Source of the DNA: Aradus depressus | Lineage: Eukaryota > Arthropoda > Insecta > Hemiptera > Aradidae | Assembly: GCA_963662175.1 (NCBI GenBank) | Contig: OY759221.1 | Coordinates: 31,432,045 to 31,496,044, forward strand | Length of the DNA stretch: 64,000 bases | Reading direction: 5' to 3' | Shown here: positions 29,771-40,089 of the stretch, piece after piece | How the letters are laid out: the number at the start of each line of letters is the position of its first letter | Position numbering within the stretch: position 1 is the stretch's first letter | Program-made: the position numbers and the translations under genes | The notes under the pieces: generated by a model | What the model was told of the DNA's origin: nothing | Seen by the model: the letters and a program-made list of their open reading frames with translations, nothing else | Database searches by the model: none

Positions 29771-30305
29771 TATGTGAATCCAGAACCCTCTAAGGACAAC
29801 ACGTTTTGATTATATCCCACATCAGCCACAGGGGAAGGGGAAAATTAGGGTGGAACCTTAACACAAAAACTCTAATATGTCGTTTTAAATGTATTTACAT
29901 GAAATTTCATATATATATATTCAAAGCTCTCCAAGGATAACGCCTATTGATTTTGAGCCAAATTGGCCAAAAATGAGGGAGGATAAAATAACGAGGAGCT
30001 CAATTCAAAAATCCCAATAACTACCGATCTAAAGAATGTATTGAGATGAAATTTTATATTTAAATTCAAATATAATGGCACCTTTAACGGGAAACGTGAA
30101 ATTTCATTGAAAACTTAACACAAAAACTCTTAATAACTCCTGTCATAATGAATGTGTTGACATGAAATTTCATATGTTTATTCAAAGCCCTTATAAGAAC
30201 AACACCTATTAGTTTTCAGCGGAATCGGCCAAAGGGGAGGAAGGATTAGGGGGAGCTAAATTCAAAAATCCCAAAAAACTACCGATGTTATGAATGTATC
30301 GCCAG
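29771..30305 (-). repeat. Rep-C with three internal units
   Basis: In reverse it shows three successive units (AATTTCAT near 29900, 30040 and 30160, each followed by TTCAAA..CCT and AATCGGCC). This displays the roughly 130-bp internal periodicity of Rep-C. Both terminal foldbacks are missing. Confidence 0.75.
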
Positions 30306-30894
30306 GGAAGGCAGCATTTCGGCTTTTATTAAATGTTTAGGCCCCTAGGTGTCAACACTACCACACCAAAGGTCCTCAATGCCAGAGGAGGATTTTAGAA
30401 GATCATGAATTAAGTTTCTTCATACTGGGATTTATCTTCTCATTCAAATTTTAAAAAAAGTTAATATACATCTAAAAATCCACAAAAAAACATTTACAGG
30501 ATATTTAAAAATTTAATATTTAATTTAGAGGGTCTCATATTCAACTTAAATATTACTTAAACATTTGATATTGAATGAATAGAAATATTATTCAAATAAA
30601 TTGAAGATTTATCATATTTCAAATAACAAAGTGAAGAGGGCTGCAAATCGATAGGTTTCTGATGATATACCAATGAAAACAGGACAGTGATCATTTTTCC
30701 ATTTCGTTTTTCTTTTCCTTATTTTCAAGTTACTGAATTTATATTCTTTGGCATTCAGGAAAAAGTTCAGAATAGCTAAGAAAATTCTTACCAATATTTG
30801 TAGATGTGACTGACTTATTCATGTAAAATTATTTCGAACAAAATCGGAGCGAGTTGAATGCCAATATTTATATTGATAGCGTGATGAGGTAATT
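30306..30894. other. No feature seen
   Basis: AT-rich sequence; a 60-codon minus frame has no recognised motif. Confidence 0.35.
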
Positions 30895-31216
30895 AGTTAA
30901 TATGACTCATGCTCAGGCTTTAACTACGAGGTCATATCGCCTACTACCAGAGCGCTCATTCGTCGCACTGGTGGACATGAGCCCGACTTCAACTATAGGA
31001 GTTCCAAATTTTCCCTATCCTAAATTTGTATTCACCTAGGATAGGGGTCTTTAACGAGTACCTGACATCGTACAGACTAGGGACCATCGCTTAACGTCCC
31101 ATCCGAAGGACGGCGTGCTTAAGTTTATTTTACTTCCTTGATAAAATAAACTAAGGGACTCGGCCCGGTCTTGAACCCGCGACCTTGAGCTCAATAAGCA
31201 AGCACGCCGCGCCCTC
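30895..31216 (-). mobile_element. SINE-A, lacking tail repeats
   Basis: It has ATGACTCATGCTCAGGCTTT at the 3' side and a head ending GCCGCGCCCTCGG. Confidence 0.82.
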
Positions 31217-31351
31217 GGCTAGCCATTGATGCTAGTTTCTTGATAATAATATGATTCAACAAGTTGTTACTGAGCAATGCTAACCCCTCTGAGGTATTTA
31301 AAAGAAACATAACGGCTTTAGGTTCTCTCCTGCAGATAAGAGGAACATGTT

Positions 31352-31515
31352 AAGAACGACACTTATTAATTTTCAGCGGAATCAGCAGAAGGGAAGGCTC
31401 AACCCGATGTAATAAATGTCTCAAAAAAAAAAAATTTCATAATTAATGTCAAAACCTATAACCTGTCAATTTTCCGAGGTATTGGCTGAAGGAAATGAGG
31501 GGTTCAGAGAATTAG
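31352..31515 (-). repeat. Rep-C fragment
   Basis: It has ACACTTATTAATTTTCAGCG, then CCGATGTAATAAATGTCTC, then a second partial unit. Confidence 0.6.
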
Positions 31516-32989
31516 TCTAAATTTTTCTTTTAGTTTTTTATTTATTCAATAAATGACTTTATATTCCTCAATATACCTTTTTCAGTGTTCTCATTGCAGA
31601 ATTAACATGAATTAATAGTTTTAAAAGATGTATTATTATTTTTTAAATAAATGGTAATTATATACTGGATTTGAATTAGCAAAGGTTCCCGCCATAACGA
31701 CGTTTAGTTCATGCTGGTACATTGGGGCGCTGAAACTTGCAACAACTATTATAACCTCAAGTTTACCTTCTGTTCATTTTAATTTATTCTGTGATTTCAT
31801 CCTGGAAAACTCTATAGCCTAGCCAGGATTGGGGGACCACCGCATATATAAGATGAAATGTGTGTATAATTGTATTATCATTGTTTCTTTAGTATACCAT
31901 AATATAAGTAAATAACTTTTTGATATATAATTATATAAGTTTTAATTCTCTATTTTTATAGCCATTTAATTTAAAGAAGTAATTTATGAAATGGACTGTA
32001 ACTAAGAAGATAGGTACTTGAACAGCGAGATGAAGTTTCTCATTAAAAAATGTGATTACTTTTTTTCCCGCCTTTCAGATTTCAGATGGAAAAGAAATAA
32101 CGGAAGAAAAAAAATTATCAAAAGCCTTTATTTTAATAATAACTTTTAATGGACCGATTTCTGCGTCATTCATGAAATGTCTGCTCTGCCGAGGCCACAT
32201 TCCTGCTCTCTCTTTCTATTAATAATTTTTTGGGTGTATTTTATTGACAAATTCCATTATTATATTTACGAATGTTATAATATATAACTCAAAATCGATA
32301 TTTTAGATGTTACCACACTCTTTTTTAATATATTTCAGTGACATTATTAGCTTGTTCTGTATATATGGATACATTCAGGAAAGTACCACAGAAAGTAGAA
32401 CAAACTGATAAGAGAGGAAAATCATTTATATGAAGTAGACAAACTAGAAGAATTAGGTTATCTGGAGAGAGGGGGCCCTTTCAGAGATGTGACCTGGTTC
32501 TAGGTATCTAGATGGACCTAGTCGGAGCATACGACGGCTCCAACGACATACATGAACATCTAGCGCAAGGGAAGAAACATCGTTTTGAACTATGTTTACA
32601 GACCGAAAATCGAGGGTTCGGCTCGCATGTTTTCGACTGTTTCTTTGTTGCCTTAGCTAGTGTTTTTGAGGCTCTCGTGAAAAAAAAAATATACCAATGT
32701 TGTTGAGGCCTGGCATCTCCCTATTCTTTCTACCCCTCCCCCTTATTGATGTGGTGAGTGAATCTATCGCAGCGCCAAAACTAGGCCCGCTGCACCTAGC
32801 GCTACCTACATGATGACGAGCGAATCAACCTCATTCAGTCTGCAGTCTACAGTGTGTGACCCAAGTTTCCCAATGACCTTGTACCTATCACCCAGCCCCG
32901 TTAGTACGCTTAATTTTCCATGCCAAAATTTATTTCCTTTTTTTTATTTTTATTTTATTTAATAATACATCCTTGAATGTACAAATGTA
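31516..32989. other. No gene recognised
   Basis: AT-rich to 32440. A more complex, GC-richer stretch at 32440-32900 follows, with a 64-codon + frame (32512-32706) that matches no family I know. It may be an old transposon body. Confidence 0.35.
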
Positions 32990-33350
32990 TTATGTTTTCG
33001 CACTGCCTCCAAAATCAATCGACCGTTTTGGGCTAAAAATTAGAAGTTGATTTACTTCTGAATCTTCATATTAAATGTTGTGGCGATACATTCATTACAT
33101 CGGCAGTTATTGGGATTTTTGTGAAAATGTGTTAGGTGCCTTTATTATGGAAGTATTGAATTTACATATGAAATTTTGAGTCAATAGAGTTTTTGTGTTA
33201 AAACCCTACTCCCCTTTGGACGATTTCGCTTAAAATTCGCTGAGTCATTTTGGAATCTGAGGCTTAGAAAACATTTCAAAATATCCGATGAAAATTTACA
33301 ACAATAAATTACCGATTTCATAACTTCCTTTAAAAGAAAGTAACTACTTT
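32990..33350 (+). repeat. Rep-C, diverged
   Basis: It has the entry segment CCAAAATCAATCGACCGTTT, one clear unit (GGCGATACATTCATTACATC) and the end ACCGATTTCATAACTTCC. Confidence 0.7.
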
Positions 33351-33609
33351 ACGCAATTTAGTAAGAAAGTATCAAGTAACAGATTCGAGTTAGCGAAAGT
33401 AATAATATCACATTTCATGTCTTACGTAAGCCCCAACGCTTTTTCCATTTTCACTGTTTTCATTTATCCAGTTTAGTTTTTATTCCTTATGAAATACGTA
33501 AGCAAAGCAAGAAAAAACATGTTAAGTAAAAAAAGTAATGTATACCTGGTTAGAGAGGGCTCTGATGTGTACACCTAGGGACCTAAGCATCCTTCGCTCT
33601 TATTCCTTC

Positions 33610-33774
33610 CCTTTTAGCTCTGCTGTAGGAGTCTTAAATGTTGCCTATTCAGGCTTAGTTACCTAAGGTAGGGGTCTTTAACGAGTACAGGCTCGGAACC
33701 ATCGCTTAACGTCTCATCCGAAGGTCGACGTGCTCAAGATTCTCACACCCCAGATAAAAAACGCTAAGGGCCAC
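33610..33774 (-). repeat. SINE-A body fragment
   Basis: It runs from AGCTCTGCTGTAGGAGTCTT to CACCCCAGATAAAAAACGCT. Confidence 0.65.
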
Positions 33775-34446
33775 TTCACACTAAACAAATCTGAATCAAT
33801 CCGAATCAAGGTGAATCTGAGTCGTGATCTCCTTCACACCACCTGAGTCAAACCAAGTCAATCCGAATCAAATCCTCTCTTTTTTCCTATCGTCTCAGTT
33901 GCTTTTGAGTAGTTTTGAGCTTCCAGCATGAATGTCGTTATAATAACCACAATTATTATTATAATTAATAGTGTGCTCTGGAGGGGAGGATACCTCATTG
34001 AAATGAATGGAGCTGCAATGCGATGTTGATGAACCAAGAGAGGTTAAATTCCTCTCCGACCACTGATGATATTGATGTTGGTTTTGATACGTTGATATAC
34101 ATACGAGATGGTTGAGGTTGTAACCAACCCCGAAGGAGGGTGTCCTGACATGTGTTGAAGGGAAAGGAAGTTCTTACCAAAATATGAGATCGAAAAAGAG
34201 GGGAAGAGAAGGGACCCCCAAAGGAGGGTGTGCTCATCGGGTTTTCAGGAAAACGAAATTCTCACCTAAATGTGACATCGATGAAGGAGGGAAGAGGAGG
34301 GGACCCCGAAGGAGGGTGTGCTCATAGGGTTTAGAGGTCCATTGTGTCTGTTTGTTGATTCATGACTGAAGAAGATTCTGACCTGCCGAATCATGTAGGA
34401 ACTTGAATCAAGGCGGATTGAACTGGATTCGACTGGTATGAAGGCG
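33775..34446. mobile_element. Non-autonomous element with imperfect 45-bp TIRs
   Basis: The left end GGGCCACTTCACACTAAACA, then ATCAATCCGAATCA, is the imperfect inverse of the right end (GGCGGATTGAACTGGATTCG, then TGGTATGAAGGCGGC). Inside, a 93-bp segment with CCCCGAAGGAGGGTGT and AAATGTGACATCGA is present in about two and a half tandem copies (34130-34340). It is non-coding and the superfamily is unknown. Confidence 0.6.
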
Positions 34447-34481
34447 GCAACTGAGTCTAGGCGTATTTCAGTGGTGGACCA

Positions 34482-34847
34482 CTAAAGCCGCGTTTACACT
34501 ATGTAGCAAAACAGTTATATAGCTGTAGCAGCTTTATGAGTGTGTACTTCATGAAATCAACCAGTTTACTTCGAGATGGCAAGCAAGAAACATGTAGTTG
34601 TTGCCGTCTTCGGGCGACAGCTATATAGCTGTGCTACAATAAAAAACGCGCTTCCAAGACGGCTATATAGCTCAGCTGAATAGTTCCCTTTGATCTTACC
34701 GACAACCGATGGGAAACTCATTTCCAGCTATATAGCTCTTGAATTGAACTATATAGCTGTTTTCGGGGGGCGTTTTCAAAAACTTGTAGCACAGCTCATA
34801 GCTCGGCTATATAGCTATTTTGCTACATAGTGTAAAAGCGGCATTAG
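34482..34847. mobile_element. MITE-like element, about 43-bp TIRs, CTATATAGCT repeats
   Basis: Ends 34482-34525 and 34805-34847 are inverted copies (GCCGCGTTTACACTATGTAG on one side, GCCGCTTTTACACTATGTAG on the other). The 366-bp body carries six copies of the near-palindrome CTATATAGCT (or TTATATAGCT) at about 34512, 34623, 34663, 34723, 34747 and 34807, each next to GTAGC, GTGC or CAGC. No coding. GC-rich CCGCGTTTACAC ends occur in several DNA transposon groups, so I do not assign one. Confidence 0.85.
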
Positions 34848-34879
34848 CTGAATCATGAAGGAACTTGAATTCCTTGGTA

Positions 34880-34950
34880 CCCTATGAGCCTTGGCCGAGT
34901 TTCGAATTAGGCAAGTAGGCTACCTCTGAACTACCAGCGCCCTCTCGGAT
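34880..34950 (-). repeat. SINE-A head fragment
   Basis: It has GGCCGAGTTTCGAATTAGGC and GAACTACCAGCGCCCTC, the complement of a tRNA-like head. Confidence 0.55.
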
Positions 34951-35246
34951 GAGACAGCAAAACTCTTGAGAATAAGTCTCAACAGAAAATAAGAAAAAAT
35001 AAAAATAGAAGAGAATACAAAAGAACAGAACCCTGGAAAGAAGTTAGCTAATGGAAAAAAGTTCTTTCCCATGAGTGCCATTGGTAAAAAACCTGAGGCA
35101 GTCGTGGAGCCGATAGCAGATAGAACAGTATACTGAGAAAACTCAGGATTGTTGTCTGTACAGACTCACAGTGAAACAACAATCTGTATTTCGCAGGATG
35201 TCAAAAATAAGGTAGTCTGACCTCTCACAGATTTTTTATTAAGTAA

Positions 35247-35282
35247 GCTAGCCGGCTTTCGAGGTTTCCCTCATCATCAGGC
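35247..35282 (-). ncRNA. Hammerhead-like ribozyme motif, family F1, left arm
   Basis: Minus strand: CTGATGA, extra T, helix II GAGG/CCTC closed by GAAA, then core GAAA, self-complementary helix III AGCCGGCT and triplet CTA. Helix I is short (GC/GC). Confidence 0.6.
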
Positions 35283-35423
35283 AGTCTGATAAAAATTTGA
35301 ATAAACTAAATAATAAAAATAACTCGTCTGTCCCCATCCATGATATTTTAAATTGTTAATGTTTGTTGTAGATTTTTATTTATTTATTTTTATTATTTAG
35401 TTTATTCAAATTTTTATCAGACT

Positions 35424-35459
35424 GCCTGATGATGAGGGAAACCTCGAAAGCCGGCTAGC
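35424..35459 (+). ncRNA. Hammerhead-like ribozyme motif, family F1, right arm
   Basis: Exact inverse partner of the motif at 35247-35282. Also readable as the peptide CLMMRETSKAG and TAG, matching the end of the Penelope frame at 50983. Confidence 0.6.
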
Positions 35460-35704
35460 TTACTTAATAAAAAATCTGTGAGAGGTCAGACTACCTTATT
35501 TTTGACATCCTGCGAAATAATCACTTCTCACTACATCAGCCATCTTCATATTAACAATCTGTATTTGTAAACTTAGAGAGTAGTAGAGAAGAATAGGGCA
35601 AATTCAACTGCGAGCTTCAAAAATGTTCACCCGGTAGAATGTTTCCTCCGGATCTCAGGGTCCGATCTAGGCTTCTAGAGAAGAACTAAAATGCCATTTT
35701 AAGT

Positions 35705-35706
<2 letters not shown>

Positions 35707-35749
<43 letters not shown>
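35707..35749. repeat. (TA)n microsatellite
   Basis: A pure TA run of about 43 bases. Confidence 0.9.
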
Positions 35750-35752
<3 letters not shown>

Positions 35753-35950
35753 CCATAGCCTTATTTTTCGTCCAATTGGTTTTTACAATCTAGGAAATAG
35801 ACGTTTCGGGAATAACTCCCATTAAAAATCATTAATTGACTCACATAGGGGATGCTGAATCCTTTTACTAAATTTTGGTTGTTGATTAGCGACTGTAGAT
35901 TCTAATTGTAGGCATATTGAGTCAAAGATAGAAGAAAACACTATTCAAAC

Positions 35951-35987
35951 GCCAACGTTTCGATATATTTTATATCATCATCAGGGC
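35951..35987 (-). ncRNA. Hammerhead-like ribozyme motif, family F3, left arm
   Basis: Minus strand: helix I GCC, CTGATGA, extra T, helix II GATATA/TATATC with loop AAA, GAAA, helix III ACGT, triplet GTT, helix I GGC. Helix I pairs perfectly over three positions. Confidence 0.6.
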
Positions 35988-36524
35988 CTACAAACATGGG
36001 TGGGGAGGGGGGGGGGGGGGGAGGGGGGAGAGGAATCAAGATTAGAATCACAAATAAACAAAAGTGTGTTGATAAACATTACTGAAAGTTAAAATAGACA
36101 TTATAACAAGTTAAAAATTGAACCTGACTTACTATGAATACATTAATCAACATTAAAATTACATATAGATACAATGTTAACCATAAACATGAACGTACAT
36201 TAATACAAATTAAAATTAACTATGAATACATTACTAAACATAAACATTAATAATGGAAATAGACAAATAGGTGGAACATAATAATCATTTTAGTTTTTAC
36301 TCTTTATTATGTTCCACCATATTTAATTTTAATTTGTATTAGTGTAAGTTCATCTTTATGGTTAACAATAAATCTATATTTAATTTTAACGTTGAGTAAT
36401 GTATCCATAGTAAGTCAGTTTCAAATTTTAACTTGTTATAATTTCTATTTTAACGTTCAGTAATGTTTATCAACACACTTTTGTTTATTTGTGATTCTAA
36501 TCTTGATTCCCCCCATGTTTGTAG

Positions 36525-36561
36525 GCCCTGATGATGATATAAAATATATCGAAACGTTGGC
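36525..36561 (+). ncRNA. Hammerhead-like ribozyme motif, family F3, right arm
   Basis: Inverse partner of 35951-35987 with the identical core and helices. Confidence 0.6.
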
Positions 36562-36607
36562 ATTTGAATAGTGTTTTCTTCCATCTTTAACTGACCCTCA
36601 ACATTCC

Positions 36608-37140
36608 TACAACTAAATTTTGTGTCGATACATTCATTACATCGGCAGTTATTGGGGTTTTTGAGTTGAGCCCCCTCTAATCCCCCTTCCCTTCGTCCGA
36701 TTCTGCTGAAAATTGATGTGTCGTTCTTATGAGGTTCAGAATTCAAATATAAAATGTCATGTCGATACATTCATTACATCGGCAGTTATTAGGGTTTTTC
36801 AGTTGAGCTCTCTCTGTCCTTCCCTTTGGTCGATTACAATTGATAAGGTTTTGAATTTACATATAAAATTTGGTGTCGATACATTCTTTACAACGGCAGA
36901 TTCTTTTGGCAGATTCGGCTGAAAATCAATAGATGTCGTCCTCAGCGATTTCTGGATACAAATATAAAATTTTGTGTATATGTACATTCATTCTATCGAG
37001 AGTCATCGTGTTAACTGACAGACACACACAGACAAAATTTTTTTTTTTTTAATTTTTGGAATCAGGTTGACAGAAAATATCGAATTTCTGTCCGATTACA
37101 TAACTTCATCTATACAACTTCGTATAGCTGGGAAAGTAAA
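36608..37140 (+). repeat. Rep-C, nearly full length
   Basis: It has three internal units, each starting GTCGATACATTCATTACATC or a variant. The TGTGTTAACTGACAGACACA segment, a T run and GATTACATAACTTC follow, then the foldback ending GTATAGCTGGGAAAGTA. It abuts the F3 palindrome. Confidence 0.82.
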
Positions 37141-37281
37141 AACATTTAATCAAAGATTCTTGAAGATCAAAAGGTCACAGAAGAAAAAAACCTCACGTTG
37201 ATTGATTAAATGGCTAATGTGTGTATGGAGGGAGGACGTTGTCCTGTTGGAGAGAGGATAAAGAATGATAAAATAATGCGT

Positions 37282-37300
37282 GGGGGGGGGGGGGGGGGGG
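37282..37300 (+). repeat. Poly-G run
   Basis: A homopolymer of 19 G. Confidence 0.9.
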
Positions 37301-38108
37301 AAGGATTGATGGTTCCAATCCGGATGACAGGAGGCTCAGCTATAGGACATCACCTTAACATTGATCCCGATAGAAGCCTCCTTCAGCCAGTCTCCCACTT
37401 TGTCAAGCCCTCATAGGGCAATAATCTACAATGGCAGCAAATCACGATTGTCGCTGCTGCCTTCACGCATGTACCCTCTTTTTCAAGCATGATGCCCCTC
37501 ATATTAAAATTTACTGAAATACAAGGGAAAACAGTTGTCGGTAAATCATCGGCAATGTACACCCCCAGTACAAATTAATTAATTCAGTCTTCCAAAATGA
37601 ATCGACAGTTTTGGCTAAAAATCAATAGATGAATAGGAACTTCGAAATCCTTGTACTTTGTGTCGATAGATTTTTTATATCGTTAGTTATTAAGGTTTTT
37701 GAATTGAGCCACCCACGTTGAATCAATGAATATATGCTTTATTTACATATATATTTACAAAACATTCTAATATCGAGTATACAATACTGACAATGGCCAG
37801 GGCCGTCTGTCAGGTGAGAGGGTCATAAGAAGCAAAAATAAATAATGAAAGTTCATGCTAAACAAAGAAACTTCCTGTACAATTGTACCCATAAAGACAT
37901 GTATAAATAAAATAAAGAAAGTAAAAAGGAAAATAATAATAATAATAATAAGGAAAATAAATAGAAATAGAAATAAGAATTGTAATAAAATGAAAGAATA
38001 AACTAGGTACTGTAATAAGAAAAACAAAACAACATGAATGTAACTGTAAAGGGTTTTTTAAATATATTATTTAATAATTAAATTGTTCAACAAGAAAGTT
38101 GCTGTAGG

Positions 38109-38720
38109 TAAACATTGTCTGAAAAGTATCTGTACATTGTTAGTCAAACCGGATGTTTAGTCTGCAGTCAGCTGTCAAAGGGGTTATATGTGTTTTGGTA
38201 CGGTCGGCGATTATTTATTTGTTTACAAAATGGATCTGATGCCCTGCTCACTGTACTACCTACAAGTGGAACGTTGTTTGCGTGAAGATATCCGAGAAAA
38301 AAAACGCCCCGGATTTGTGGCGAAACAATTCATGGCTTTTGCACCAAGATAATGCACCTGCTCACACTTCATTGCTTGTTCGTGAATTTTTGGCAAAACA
38401 ACAACACTGTAATGATGCTCCAGCCTTCATCTTCGCCAGACATGGCTCCGGGTGACTTTTTTCTGTTCCCAACAATAAAGAGAACCTTAAAGGGTCGTCG
38501 TTTCACAAGCATAGATGAGATTAAAAGCGCATCGCTGATAGAGCTAAATGCTATCCCAAAGATCGAGTTCCAGAAGTGTTTCGGGGATTGGAAGAAGCGC
38601 TGGCATAAGTGTATAACATCTAATGGGGACTATTTTGAAGGGAATAACATTCATGTAGATGATTAATAAAATTCTTTTCAAAAACCGACAATTCCCGTTA
38701 TTTTTTGGACACACCTCATA
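38109..38720 (+). mobile_element. Mariner element, internally deleted
   Basis: The right end ATTCCCGTTATTTTTTGGAC, then ACACCTCATA, is a typical mariner terminal repeat. The left end is a worn inverse (TGTCTGAAAAGTATCTGTAC near 38116). TA at 38109-38110 and 38719-38720 fits the TA target duplication. At about 0.6 kb, half of a normal 1.3 kb mariner, it lost the N-terminal half of its gene. Confidence 0.8.
38230..38666 (+). pseudogene. Mariner transposase, C-terminal half, frameshifted
   Basis: This is a cut-and-paste transposase relic. After a short start the frame shows YYLQVERCLREDIREKKRP. A first frameshift leads to DLWRNNSWLLHQDNAPAHTS, then LLVREFLAK, holding the second catalytic Asp of the D,D34D triad in HQDNAPAH. 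A second frameshift near 38400 leads to SSSPDMAPGDFFLFPTIKRT, where SPDMAPGDFF holds the third Asp. LKGRRFTSIDEIK, CFGDWKKRWHKCITSNGDYF and EGNNIHVDD follow at the end. DNA-binding domains and the first catalytic Asp are missing. Confidence 0.88.
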
Positions 38721-38909
38721 TGTAAGCTATTGGTTTTTAGCCAAAACATTCCATTAGTTTTAGAAGTAAAGTGGAAACCTAATCGGCGAATTATTATTTT
38801 TTAATTTTTTTTTTTATGGAATCAGGTGGTCGGAAAACATGAAATTCCGTTTCATAAATTGAAAACTCATTAAACTTGTGACCGACTACACTACACATGT
38901 ATAGTAAAA

Positions 38910-39108
38910 TAAAAATAAAATATATATTTGAGTTTGGAGAAGAAAAATTTAATGTATGTGGCAATGATGTTTGCAGGGTCGGCCATATTGAGATGTTGGG
39001 GGACGCTATGGACAGAAAGATCTAGATGCCATAGCGTGGCTTGCAGTTGTTTGGCTTGTCCCTCCCCAGGAGTCCCCGTGTTTGTGAAGTGAAGTAAAGT
39101 TTTGAGTT
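38910..39108. other. Unassigned sequence before the 39109 frame
   Basis: It contains CTATGGACAGAAAGATCTAG, then GCCATAGCG, and a CCTCCCCAGGAGTC stretch. No feature assigned. Confidence 0.3.
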
Positions 39109-39456
39109 GTGATGTTTTGTCCCCCTTATTGGACTGGCTTTACCAAACTTTTATATCCTGTACTAATAAGCAAGAGCGAGGAAAAAGGCATCCCATTAAT
39201 ATTTTATTTTAGCAACAATCAGCGATCTGGCATCCCATTAATATTTTATTTTAGCAACAATCAGCGATCTGGCATCCCATTAATATTTTATTTTAGCAAC
39301 AATCAGCGATCTGGCATCCCATTAATATTTCATTATAGTAACAATCAGTTATACAGTTTGAGAAAATCTCCACGTATTAGAAGAAAATTAAAAGAAAATA
39401 TTATTTTTAATAAGAACGCGAACAGTAGTTATATTACAATAGCTAGAAAAGTATAG
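39109..39456 (+). CDS. Unknown ORF with an in-frame 42-bp tandem repeat
   Basis: A 115-codon open frame of unknown function. From 39187 a 42-bp unit (14 codons, GIPLIFYFSNNQRS) repeats three times exactly in frame, plus a partial fourth copy with changes. A basic segment follows (LRKSPRIRRKLKENI) and the frame ends RKV. There are no signal peptide, membrane segment or family motifs I recognise. Because 42 is a multiple of 3, duplication keeps the frame open and does not by itself prove coding. No splice sites or RNA evidence are visible. It could be part of a retroelement or a chance frame; I favour non-coding or unknown. Confidence 0.3.
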   Translation: MMFCPPYWTGFTKLLYPVLISKSEEKGIPLIFYFSNNQRSGIPLIFYFSNNQRSGIPLIFYFSNNQRSGIPLIFHYSNNQLYSLRKSPRIRRKLKENIIFNKNANSSYITIARKV

Positions 39457-39747
39457 AGAGGGATACCCTTCTGAGTGGAATCCTGAACCAGGTGCCCCAG
39501 AGTCCAAACCTAAACCTACAGATCAATTATTAAAGCGGCTCCCTTTAAGGGATTAGTAAACCTTCCCTGAACCCTGCCTCTACTTTAATCCTACCTTCTT
39601 TCGAAAGTAGAAATTAATTATTAATTTTATTGACACGTCACGGTTTATCTTCCTCATACTCGTACATGCCTCCAAATTAATATTTTATATAATTTATCTT
39701 GTTAAATAAATAAAAAACACTACTTTTTTTTTTTTTTTTTTTTCCGA
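39457..39747. other. Unassigned sequence with T run
   Basis: It contains a CTCCCTTTAAGGGATTAGTA foldback and a T run at 39725-39743 next to Rep-C. Confidence 0.3.
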
Positions 39748-39885
39748 GCTATATGAAGTATAGGGGAAGGTATGTAATATATAGATTTTCAGCCTAATCG
39801 GCGGAAGGGAAAGGGAGAATTAGGAGGTTCAACACAAAAACTTTATTAACTACCGTTGTAATGAATGTATTGACACGAAATTTTA
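39748..39885 (-). repeat. Rep-C terminal fragment
   Basis: It has the end foldback part (GCTATATGAAGTATAGGGGA), then CCTAATCGGCGGAAGGGAAA and CCGTTGTAATGAATGTATTG. Confidence 0.7.
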
Positions 39886-40089
39886 TCAGGAGACACAGCA
39901 GTGTCTCTGGCCAAGCCCGAAAAAAATGTCGAAAGACACCGCTGTGTTACTTTTCTCGTGACACCTAATGCCACTTTTTGCAACGAAAAAAGTATATTAT
40001 TCATTAACAAAATGATGTTTTTTCCGACATAGCCGTCTGGAGGACTCGGGCTGAACAAAATTTAAAAAAAAGTAGCCAAAAAAATCATT

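Larger units (their letters stand above)
35190..35517. repeat. F1 palindrome, about 132-bp arms
   Basis: Arms 35190-35321 and 35386-35517 are almost exact inverted copies around a 64-bp loop with AACTCGTCTGTCCCCATCCA. The same arms occur at 48092-48486 and, flanking a Penelope GIY-YIG frame, at 50928-51470. This identifies F1 as Penelope-like terminal sequence. Confidence 0.9.
35935..36600. repeat. F3 palindrome, about 310-bp arms
   Basis: The outer parts (GTTTTCTTC and AACGTTTCGATATATTTTAT near 35964) are matched in reverse near 36550-36585. The inner parts pair through AACACACTTTTGTTTATTTG and GTTCCACC close to the centre at about 36280. A G run at 36006-36021 interrupts one arm only. The arms have about 10 percent differences, so the palindrome is older than F1. 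Confidence 0.85.
37535..38905 (+). repeat. Rep-C split by a tail-like repeat and a mariner
   Basis: The left part 37535-37715 (TGTCGGTAAATCATCGGCAA to GGTTTTTGAATTGAGCCACC) and right part 38730-38905 (GGTTTTTAGCCAAAACATTC, then GGTCGGAAAACATGAAATTC) frame about 1 kb of foreign DNA. That DNA is an AT-rich LINE-tail-like segment (37720-38100) and the mariner remnant (38109-38720). Confidence 0.7.

Noticed and set aside
36450..36987. Short minus and plus frames (106, 69 and 62 codons)
   Set aside because: They lie within the F3 palindrome arm and Rep-C units, repeat with those units, and show no codon bias.
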